The notes below the pieces were generated by a model that worked only from the letters and a program-made list of their open reading frames with translations, did not search any database and was not told the origin of the DNA. This document shows positions 53,937 through 61,117 of a DNA stretch of 64,000 nt, in pieces (the first letter of the stretch is position 1; every line of letters begins with the position of its first letter). A program made the position numbers and the translations under genes. This stretch comes from Holophagales bacterium (GTDB lineage Bacteria > Acidobacteriota > Thermoanaerobaculia > UBA5066), in assembly GCA_016716705.1 (NCBI GenBank), contig JADJVF010000015.1, positions 62,001 to 126,000 of the forward strand. The letters are read 5' to 3'.

Positions 53937-55064
53937 ATGACGACGACGCAGCTCTCCTCGACAGCCCGTGAGGCTCATCCGGCACCCGGACGGCGGCTCG
54001 TCCCCGTTTCTGCGATCGCCGTCCTCGGGGCGGCGCTGGGCCTCGCGGCCTGCCGCCCCGCGCAGACCCTCGCGGACCCCGCCCCAGGCAAGGAGGCGAC
54101 CTCCGGAAAGGCGAAGACGATGAACACGGTTCTTTCGAAATCCGGCTACGACATCACCCCCCTGCCGAAGGACGAGGTCGCACGCCTCGCGGCAAAGCTC
54201 GACCCCGAGGCGTACCGGATCACCCAGAAGGCGGGGACGGAGCCGGCGTTCTGCGGGAACCTCCTCGACAACAAGAAGGACGGCGTCTACACCTGCGTCG
54301 TCTGCGGGCTCCCCCTCTTCTCCAGCGAGCACAAGTTCAACTCGGGAACGGGATGGCCGAGCTTCTTCCGCGAGGTCGACCCGGCCCACGTCACGCGCAA
54401 GGTCGACCGGGCATTCGGGATGGAGCGGGTGGAGATCGACTGCGCCCGCTGCGGCGCCCACCTCGGGCACGTCTTCGAGGACGGCCCGAAGCCGACGGGC
54501 GAGCGGCACTGCCTCAACTCCGCCTCGCTGAAGTTCCTCGAGAAGGGAGCGCCCGTCCCGCCCGAGAGCCAGCCGGTGAAGGTCGAGACGGCCTACTTCG
54601 CGGCCGGCTGCTTCTGGGGCGTGGAGCACTGGTTCAAGCGCGGCCCCGGCGTCCTCGATGCGGTGAGCGGCTACATGCAGGGGCACACCGACAACCCGAC
54701 GTACAAGGACGTCTGCTCGGACACGACCGGCCACGCCGAATCGGTGAAGGTGACCTACGACGCGAACCGGATCACCTACCGGCGGCTCGTCGAGGCCTTC
54801 TTCGCGATGCACGACCCGACGCAGCTGAACCGGCAGGGGCCCGACGTGGGCGACCAGTACCGCTCGGGCATCTGGACCGTGGACGAAGGGCAGAAGAAGG
54901 TGGCGGAAGAAGTCCTCGGCGAGCTGAAGGGACGCAAGGTTTACGGAGAAAAGGCGATCGTGACGATCGTCGAGCCGGCGAAGACGTTCTGGCCCGCCGA
55001 GGAGTACCACCAGGAGTACCTCGCGAAGAACGGCGCCTCCTGTCACGTGAAGAACCCCTGGTGA
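53937..55064 (+). CDS. msrBA: MsrB-MsrA fusion, lipoprotein methionine sulfoxide reductase
   Basis: A 375-residue exported enzyme repairing oxidised methionine. Start ATG 53937 follows CAGGAGC. A lipobox (LGAALGLAAC, Cys39) predicts outer attachment. Residues about 70-200 are MsrB, with zinc cysteines in CVVCGLP and CARCGAHLGHVF and the catalytic Cys in RHCLNSASLKF. Residues about 215-375 are MsrA, with catalytic Cys in YFAAGCFWGVEHWF and SGYMQGHTDNPTYKDVC. The B-A order is the reverse of the PilB-type A-B enzymes. It likely protects envelope Met-rich copper proteins. Confidence 0.94.
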   Translation: MTTTQLSSTAREAHPAPGRRLVPVSAIAVLGAALGLAACRPAQTLADPAPGKEATSGKAKTMNTVLSKSGYDITPLPKDEVARLAAKLDPEAYRITQKAGTEPAFCGNLLDNKKDGVYTCVVCGLPLFSSEHKFNSGTGWPSFFREVDPAHVTRKVDRAFGMERVEIDCARCGAHLGHVFEDGPKPTGERHCLNSASLKFLEKGAPVPPESQPVKVETAYFAAGCFWGVEHWFKRGPGVLDAVSGYMQGHTDNPTYKDVCSDTTGHAESVKVTYDANRITYRRLVEAFFAMHDPTQLNRQGPDVGDQYRSGIWTVDEGQKKVAEEVLGELKGRKVYGEKAIVTIVEPAKTFWPAEEYHQEYLAKNGASCHVKNPW

Positions 55065-55108
55065 GGAGGGTGTAGGCTGCCTCCTCGGGAGTTGGCGAGG
55101 AGGTTCGC

Positions 55109-55720
55109 GTGAGCTACCTGGAAAGGCTGTTGATCCCGGACGAGGTCGTCCTCCACCGAGCCCACCGGAGCCTCTACCCGACCTTCGCGGGACCCGTCCT
55201 CGGTTTCGCCTTCGCCCTTGCCGCGGCGGCGGCGCTGAGCCTCTTCGTCCCCGGGGCCGCTGTCGTCGCCTGGGTCCTGCCGGTCCTCCCCCTGGTCTGG
55301 CTCGCCTGGCGATACCTCTACTGGGTCAACAAGATCTACATGGTCACGAACCGCCGCGTCCTCAAGCTCGAGGGGCTCTTCACGAAGATCCACCGCGACG
55401 CGTCGCTCGACAAGATCAACGACATGGACCTCGAGCAGGGGCTCCTCGGCCGGCTCCTCGGCTACGGGGACCTCGGCATCGCGACCGCGAACGAGGCCGC
55501 GAGCGTCACTTACCACTTCCTGGACGACCCGGTGGAGTTCAAGCGGCAGGCGCTGATGAGCCGGGAGGCGGCGCGGCCTTCGGCGATTCCGGGTGGCGCG
55601 GCCCCGGACGCCGACCCGGTCGGCCAGCTCGAGCGCCTCGCCGCGCTGCGCGAAAAAGGGGTCGTCACCGAGGAGGAGTTCCAGGCGGCGAAGGCACAGC
55701 TGCTCGGCCGGATGAAATGA
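55109..55720 (+). CDS. Bacterial PH-domain membrane protein with SHOCT tail
   Basis: A 203-residue protein with two helices near the N-terminus (FAGPVLGFAFALAAAAALSLF and AWVLPVLPLVWLAWRYLYW) followed by a bPH2-type domain (VTNRRVLKLEGLFTKIHRDASL, then ITATANEAA-like IATANEAASVTYHFLDDP) and a C-terminal SHOCT helix (QLERLAALREKGVVTEEEFQ). Start GTG 55109. Family function is poorly known; SHOCT often acts in oligomerisation. It precedes selD by about 40 bp on the same strand. Confidence 0.82.
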   Translation: MSYLERLLIPDEVVLHRAHRSLYPTFAGPVLGFAFALAAAAALSLFVPGAAVVAWVLPVLPLVWLAWRYLYWVNKIYMVTNRRVLKLEGLFTKIHRDASLDKINDMDLEQGLLGRLLGYGDLGIATANEAASVTYHFLDDPVEFKRQALMSREAARPSAIPGGAAPDADPVGQLERLAALREKGVVTEEEFQAAKAQLLGRMK

Positions 55721-55761
55721 CCGGGGCGCGAGGGCGCGCCGGAGACCATGCGGAGTCGAAA

Positions 55762-56811
55762 GTGACCGACGAGATCTTCAGAAAGCTCACGAGCCTCAGC
55801 GCCTGCGCGGGGTGAGCGTCGAAGCTGCCCCCCGGGCAGCTCGCGCAGGTCTTGCGCGCCCTCGGTGACGTCTTCGACCGGTCGGCCTATCCCGACGTCC
55901 TCGTCGGGCTCTCCGAGCCGGACGATGCCGCCGTGCTCGACCTCGGCCAGGGACGCGCGCTGATCCTGACCACCGACTTCTTCACACCGGTCGTCGACGA
56001 GCCGTACGACTTCGGCGCCATCGCCGCCGCGAATGCGCTCAGCGACGTCTACGCCATGGGGGGCGACCCGGTCCTCGCCCTGAACCTCGTCGCCTTCCCG
56101 CCGCAGCTCTCCGCCGCGACGCTGGCTGAGCTGCTGCGCGGCGGGGCGGAGGTCGTCCGTTCAGCGGGGGCCGTCATCGCCGGGGGGCACTCGATCCAGG
56201 ACAAGGAGCCGAAGTACGGCCTCTGCGTCGTCGGCTTCTGCGAGACGTCGCGGCTGCTGAAGAAAGGGGGCGCGCAGGCCGGCGACGCTCTCTTCCTGAC
56301 GAAGCCGCTCGGGACGGGGACGATCACTACGGCGCTGAAGCGCGGGATCGCCTCGGGGAACGAGGTCTCCGTCGCGGTGGCATCGATGAAGCGCCTGAAC
56401 CGCGCCGCCTCGCGAGCGGCCCTCGCCTCCGGGGTAAAGGCCGCGACCGACGTGACCGGCTTCGGCCTCCTGGGTCATGCACTCGAAATGGCCGAAGCCT
56501 CGGGCGTCCGACTCCGATTCGAGTGGAACGCTCTCCCCTGGCTCCCTGGGGCCCTCCGGCTCGCCGGGGAGATGGTCTTCCCCGGCGGCGCCTTCAACAA
56601 CCTCGAGCATTTCGGAGGCCGGTTGAAGCGTGTACGGACGCTGACGGACGGCGAGGTGATGCTTCTCGCCGACCCGCAGACGTCGGGCGGCCTCCTCGTC
56701 GCCGTTCCGGCGGCCGGGATGGCGGAGTTCACCGGATCGATCGGGAGGGCGGGCGAAGAGGCCTGGCTCGTCGGCGAAGTCGTCGACGGAGCGGGGCTCG
56801 ACATCGTCTGA
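55762..56811 (+). CDS. selD: Selenophosphate synthetase SelD, itself a selenoprotein (in-frame TGA)
   Basis: A 349-residue enzyme that makes selenophosphate from selenide and ATP. Starting at GTG 55762, with CGGAG upstream, the frame reads VTDEIFRKLTSLSACAG, then a TGA (55813-55815), then ASKLPPGQLAQVLRALGDVF and onward without interruption. In SelD the catalytic Cys/Sec sits exactly here, after the ACAG/GCG motif and before K-L/I-P. Downstream are the ATP-binding Asp motifs (LTTDFFTPVVDEPYDFG, ANALSDVYAMGG) and AGGHSIQDKEPKYGL. A start at 55852 would remove the active site, so a Sec-containing full-length form is strongly favoured. A hairpin follows the TGA. Confidence 0.9.
55813..55841 (+). 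promoter_or_regulatory. Selenocysteine codon and candidate bacterial SECIS hairpin
   Basis: The TGA at 55813-55815 is followed after 7 bases by AGCTGCCC (55823-55830), a CCC loop, and GGGCAGCT (55834-55841), an exact 8-bp stem. Bacterial SECIS elements are short stem-loops directly downstream of the UGA within the coding region that bind SelB. The loop here is small and lacks a clear conserved GU, so the exact fold may be larger. Confidence 0.7.
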
Positions 56812-57101
56812 GCCGGGCCACACGCGCGACGAGCCGGTCCGAATCACTTCGTTTCGTCACCGCCCGAAACGTTGCAACACCCTGGCACTCCCTGCGTGAT
56901 TCGTTCCAACGTCTCTCCGGCCCTTTCCCGCGGCCACGCTCCACAAACCCCTCACTGCCAGCGGGTTCGCGGAATTCCTCTCCGTCGTCGACCGCCGCCT
57001 TCGATGAGACCGCCACGCTGGCTCCGTTCTTGAAAAGGGGGAGGCAGCGGCCCGCCCGGGCCGCGAGGGACAGCCGAATGCGCCGTCCCGGACGGAGCGG
57101 A

Positions 57102-58670
57102 ATGAAGAAGATCCTCCTCGCCCTCGTCGGCCTCGCGGTCGTCGCGAGCCTCGTGGTCACGGCGGTCCGGCGGTCCGACGCCGGCCCGAAGCCCATCGAG
57201 GCGCTCCGGGCGACGTACCGGACGAAGACGAAGCCGTCGGTCGACCACGCCCTCTTCGCCCAGCTGAAGGGGCCCTTCGCCAAGCCGCAGCTGGTGACGG
57301 CCGCCTGCATCTCCTGCCACAACGGGCGGCACACCGAGGTGATGGCCTCCTCGCACTGGAACTGGGAGCGGATCGAGTACGTCGAGGGGAAGGGAATCCG
57401 GGCGATCGGCAAGAAGAACGTCCTGAACAACTTCTGCATCGGCGTCGCCGGGAGCCAGCAGAGCTGCGACAAGTGCCACGCCGGCTACGGCTGGGCCGAT
57501 TCGAGCTTCGACTTCGAGGACCCGCTGAACGTCGACTGCCTCGCCTGCCACGACAACGGCGGGACCTACGCGAAGAAGGTCGGCGGGGCCGGGATGCCCG
57601 CGGACGGCCTCGACCTGGCGCTCGTGGCGCAGAAGGTCGGGCGCCCGCAGAGGACGAACTGCGGCACCTGCCACTTCCTCGGCGGCGGCGGAAACAACGT
57701 GAAGCACGGCGACCTCGAGATGGCCCAGTTCGACACGACCCGCGACGTCGACGTCCACATGGGAACCGACGGCGCCGACATGTCGTGCGTCGACTGCCAC
57801 AAGGCCGAAAAGCACCAGATGCTCGGGAAGGCCTACTCGCTCTCCTCGATGAACCGCAACCGCGTGGCCTGCGAGAGCTGCCACGGGGCGGTCCCCCACG
57901 AGGACGACCTCCTGAACCAGCACGGCTACAAGGTCGCCTGCCAGACCTGCCACATCCCCGAGTACGCGAAGGTGAACGCGACGAAGATGAGGTGGGACTG
58001 GTCGACCGCCGGGAAGCTGAAGGACGGAAAGCCCTACGAGGAAGAGGACGGGCAGGGGAACCACGCCTACATGTCGATCAAGGGCTCGTTCGTCTGGGCG
58101 AAGAACGTCAAACCCGAGTACGCCTGGTTCGACGGCACCGCCTCGCACCACCTGCTCGGCGAGAAGTTCGACCCGTCGCGGCCCCTCGTCCTGAACACAC
58201 TCTACGGCGCGTACGACGAGCCCGACGCGAAGATCATTCCTCTCAAGGTCCACCGCGCCAGGCAGATCTACGACACGAAGAACCTCATGCTCATCCAGCC
58301 GAAACTCTTCTCGGCGACTCCGGGCGACGGCGGGTACTGGGGCGACTTCGACTGGAACACGGCGGCCGCCGCCGGGATGAGGGAAGTCGGCCTCCCCTAC
58401 AGCGGCTCGTACGGCTTCGCCGAGACCGAGATGAACTGGCCCCTGAACCACATGGTCGCCCCGAAGGGGAAGGCCGTCTCGTGCGAGGAGTGCCACACCC
58501 GCGAAGGAGGGCGGCTCGCCTCGGTCGGAGGCTTCTACATGCCGGGACGGGACCGGAGCACGTGGCTGGACGGGCTCGGCAAGCTCCTCCTTCTCGGAAC
58601 GCTCGCGGGAGTCGTCGTCCACGGCGGGGCCCGATTCTGGTTCTGGCGCCGGCGCCAGGGAGGCATGTGA
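57102..58670 (+). CDS. Octaheme cytochrome c, tetrathionate reductase (OTR) family
   Basis: A 522-residue periplasmic cytochrome with an N-terminal helix (KKILLALVGLAVVASLVV) and a C-terminal anchor (LLLLGTLAGVVVHGGARFWF). Eight motifs are present: CISCH, CDKCH, CLACH, CGTCH, CVDCH, CESCH, CQTCH and CEECH. The stretch NNFCIGVAGSQQSCDKCHAG and YGWAD match the OTR family, whose Shewanella member reduces tetrathionate, nitrite and hydroxylamine in vitro. ATG 57102 follows ACGGAGCGGA. It heads a four-gene operon with a b-type cytochrome and two sulfur transporters, so tetrathionate or thiosulfate chemistry is favoured. Confidence 0.9.
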   Translation: MKKILLALVGLAVVASLVVTAVRRSDAGPKPIEALRATYRTKTKPSVDHALFAQLKGPFAKPQLVTAACISCHNGRHTEVMASSHWNWERIEYVEGKGIRAIGKKNVLNNFCIGVAGSQQSCDKCHAGYGWADSSFDFEDPLNVDCLACHDNGGTYAKKVGGAGMPADGLDLALVAQKVGRPQRTNCGTCHFLGGGGNNVKHGDLEMAQFDTTRDVDVHMGTDGADMSCVDCHKAEKHQMLGKAYSLSSMNRNRVACESCHGAVPHEDDLLNQHGYKVACQTCHIPEYAKVNATKMRWDWSTAGKLKDGKPYEEEDGQGNHAYMSIKGSFVWAKNVKPEYAWFDGTASHHLLGEKFDPSRPLVLNTLYGAYDEPDAKIIPLKVHRARQIYDTKNLMLIQPKLFSATPGDGGYWGDFDWNTAAAAGMREVGLPYSGSYGFAETEMNWPLNHMVAPKGKAVSCEECHTREGGRLASVGGFYMPGRDRSTWLDGLGKLLLLGTLAGVVVHGGARFWFWRRRQGGM

Positions 58671-59353
58671 TGCACCGCGAATACGTCTACCCGGCCTTCG
58701 GCCGCTTCTGGCACTGGGCGCAGTCGTTCCTGATCCTCTTCCTCGCCGTCACCGGCTTCGAGATCCACGGCTCGCTCCGGTTCTTCGGCTACGAGCAGGC
58801 CGTACGCTTCCACAACGGCGCAGCGTGGTCGTTCCTCGTCCTCATCGCCTTCGCGATCTTCTGGCACTTCACGACCGACGAGTGGCGCCAGTACGTCCCG
58901 ACGTGGGAAAACCTGAGGGCCCAGGCGGAGTACTACCTCTTCGGCATCTTCCAGGACGCGCCCCACCCCACGCAGAAGACGAGGCAGAGGAAGCTCAACC
59001 CGCTCCAGAAGATCGTCTACGCGGGGCTGAAGCTCTTCGTCCTCCCCCTCGTCTGGATCTCGGGCCTCCTCTACATGTTCTACCGCTACCCGCAGAAGTA
59101 CGAGGTCCTCGCGCTCGACGTCTCGGCCCTCCAGCCGATCGCACTCGCCCACACGGTCGGGGCCTTCGCCCTCCTCTGCTTCCTCGTCGCGCACCTCTAC
59201 CTGACGACGACCGGCCACACGCTGACGTCGAACCTGAAGGCGATGGTGACGGGCTGGGAGGAGATGCACGGCGACGAGCCGCACGCCGCCGTCGAACCGG
59301 CCTTCGCTCCCATCCGGGACGCCGCGGCACAGTCCGCTTCGCAGGCCCGCTGA
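58670..59353 (+). CDS. b561-type cytochrome b, OTR partner
   Basis: A 227-residue membrane protein with four helices. His ligands are visible in FGRFWHWAQSFLILFLAVTG, RFHNGAAWSFLV, FWHFTTDEW, ALAHTVGAFALLC and VAHLYLTTTGHT. It resembles the cytochrome b subunits of thiosulfate reductase and formate dehydrogenase, which carry quinol electrons to a periplasmic partner. ATG 58670 overlaps the octaheme stop (TGATG). The predicted role is quinol oxidation coupled to the octaheme cytochrome. Confidence 0.88.
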   Translation: MHREYVYPAFGRFWHWAQSFLILFLAVTGFEIHGSLRFFGYEQAVRFHNGAAWSFLVLIAFAIFWHFTTDEWRQYVPTWENLRAQAEYYLFGIFQDAPHPTQKTRQRKLNPLQKIVYAGLKLFVLPLVWISGLLYMFYRYPQKYEVLALDVSALQPIALAHTVGAFALLCFLVAHLYLTTTGHTLTSNLKAMVTGWEEMHGDEPHAAVEPAFAPIRDAAAQSASQAR

Positions 59354-59363
59354 GGAAGGCGCC

Positions 59364-59894
59364 ATGAACGCAAGACACATGAACCCCTACCTGGCCGGAT
59401 TCCTCCTCGGCCTCGTCCTCCTCCTGACGATCTTCGTCACCGGGCGCGGCCTCGGCGCGAGCGGTGCGACGAAGAGCCTCGTCGTCGCGACCGTCGGCGC
59501 GGTGGCGCCGCAGCACGCCGCGGCGAGCCCCTTCTATTCGAAGCTGATCGGGCCGGGGCACGAAGCCCCGCTCAAGGCGTGGCTCGTGTTCGAGGTCCTC
59601 GGCGTCCTCCTCGGGGCGTTCGTCTCGGGGCTCGGCGCCGACCGGCTCAAGCTCGTCACCGAGCGGGGGCCGAAGGTCTCCGTCAAGGGGCGGCTCCTCT
59701 TCGCCGCCCTCGGCGGCGCCCTCTTCGGCGCCGGGGCCCAGCTCGCGCGCGGCTGCACGAGCGGCGCGGCGCTGAGCGGGATGGCCGTCCTCTCCGTCGC
59801 CGGCTTCGTGACGATGATGGCGATCTTCGGCAGCGGCTTCCTCTTCGCGTGGTTCACGCGCGGGCTCTGGCTCGGCGCGAAGGCGGGGAGGTAA
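59364..59894 (+). CDS. YeeE/YedE-family sulfur transporter, first half
   Basis: A 176-residue membrane protein with about four or five helices. The conserved motif GAQLARGCTSGAALSGMA contains the Cys used in YeeE to hold thiosulfate. The N-terminal part includes PYLAGFLLGLVLLLTIFV. ATG 59364 is 10 bp after the cytochrome b gene. It pairs with the next gene, which carries the other half-motif; together they may form one channel for thiosulfate or another sulfur compound. Confidence 0.88.
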   Translation: MNARHMNPYLAGFLLGLVLLLTIFVTGRGLGASGATKSLVVATVGAVAPQHAAASPFYSKLIGPGHEAPLKAWLVFEVLGVLLGAFVSGLGADRLKLVTERGPKVSVKGRLLFAALGGALFGAGAQLARGCTSGAALSGMAVLSVAGFVTMMAIFGSGFLFAWFTRGLWLGAKAGR

Positions 59895-59898
59895 GGCG

Positions 59899-61092
59899 AT
59901 GGGCCCGTTCGTTCCCGACCTGATCTCCGACCAGCTCAACCTCGTCGTCGCCCTCGCCATCGGCTTTCTCTTCGGCTTCGTCCTCGAGCAGGCCGGCTTC
60001 TCCTCGTCGCGCCGGCTCGTCGGCGTCTTCTACGGCTACGATCTCACCGTCCTGCGCGTCTTCTTCACCGCGGCCGTCACGGCGGCGATCGGCGTCCTCC
60101 TCCTCGCCGCGGGGGGGCTCCTCGACCTGACGGCGATCTTCGTCAATCCCACCTGGCTCACCCCGGCGATCTTCGGCGGCGTCCTGATGGGACTCGGATT
60201 CCTCCTCGGCGGCTTCTGCCCCGGGACGAGCGTCTGCGCGGCGGCGATCGGGAAGGTCGACGCGATGGTGTTCCTGGTCGGGGGCGTCCTGGGCGTCTTC
60301 GGCTATGCCGAGCTCTTCCCCCGCTTCGCGGCGTTCGCCGACTCGACCTCCCTCGGCCCCGCGAAGGTCTACGAGTCGCTCGGGGTGTCGCCCGGACTCT
60401 TCGTCCTCCTCCTCACCGCGGCGGCCATCCTCGCCTTCGTCGTGGGCGGCATCGTCGAGAGGAAGGTCGCCCCCGACGCGGCCCCCTCGCGCCTCTTCCC
60501 GGTGAAAAGGCACTTCGTCGCCGCCGGGGTCCTCCTCGCCTTCGCCGCCCTCGCTGCCGCTCTGCCGGACCGCAAGACCCGGCTCGTCGCGAAGGTGAAC
60601 GCTCCCGCGTACGTCCCCCACCACGTCGTCAAGCCGATGCCCCCCGACGAGCTCGCGTTCCGGATCATCGATCGCGACCCCCGGCTTCGGGTCGTCGATC
60701 TCCGTCCCGAGGCCGCCCGGAAAGCGCGGCCCCTTCCGGGGACGATCGCCGTCCCCGCGGGCGAGGTCCTCGGCAAGGAGTGGCGGAGCACGTTCTCGCC
60801 GCGCATGGTGAAGAAGGTTCTCGTCGCCGAGAGCGAGGCCGAAGCGAAGACCGCCGCCTACCTCCTCGTGGAGAGCGGGTTCGAGAACGTGGCGTACCTC
60901 GAGGGAGGCTACGGATCGTTCGAGCGGACGGTCCTCTCCGCGAAGGCACCCGAGGGAGAGGGCCGCTTCGCCCCCGTCGTGGAGCGCTTCCGCGAGCAGG
61001 CCCGGACCGCTCTCGCCGAGCGGGTCCGGCTCGAACGGGCGGCAGGAACGGCCGCGCCGAAGAAGGTCAAGAAAGTACAGGGAGGCTGCTGA
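59899..61092 (+). CDS. YeeE/YedE-family transporter fused to a degenerate rhodanese domain
   Basis: A 397-residue protein. Residues about 1-210 hold the second YeeE/YedE half, with GFVLEQAGFSSSRRLVGVFY and GGFCPGTSVCAAAIG. After a further helix (FVAAGVLLAFAALAAALPD), residues about 240-345 look like a rhodanese domain (RVVDLRPEAARKARPLPGTI, AAYLLVESGFENVAYLEGGY). The active loop, usually a Cys after VVYC/VLVYC, reads VLVAESEAEAKTAAY, so the catalytic Cys is absent. It could bind rather than transfer sulfur. The C-terminus is Lys-rich. It is the last gene of the operon and converges on the proton-ATPase gene. Confidence 0.87.
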   Translation: MGPFVPDLISDQLNLVVALAIGFLFGFVLEQAGFSSSRRLVGVFYGYDLTVLRVFFTAAVTAAIGVLLLAAGGLLDLTAIFVNPTWLTPAIFGGVLMGLGFLLGGFCPGTSVCAAAIGKVDAMVFLVGGVLGVFGYAELFPRFAAFADSTSLGPAKVYESLGVSPGLFVLLLTAAAILAFVVGGIVERKVAPDAAPSRLFPVKRHFVAAGVLLAFAALAAALPDRKTRLVAKVNAPAYVPHHVVKPMPPDELAFRIIDRDPRLRVVDLRPEAARKARPLPGTIAVPAGEVLGKEWRSTFSPRMVKKVLVAESEAEAKTAAYLLVESGFENVAYLEGGYGSFERTVLSAKAPEGEGRFAPVVERFREQARTALAERVRLERAAGTAAPKKVKKVQGGC

Positions 61093-61117
61093 CGCGAGGT
61101 CTGTAACAGGCGGGGTC

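Noticed and set aside
56883..56898. TGGCAC element upstream of the octaheme gene as a sigma-54 promoter
   Set aside because: The spacing to the next GC is two bases shorter than the -24/-12 consensus, so it would not bind sigma-54 correctly.
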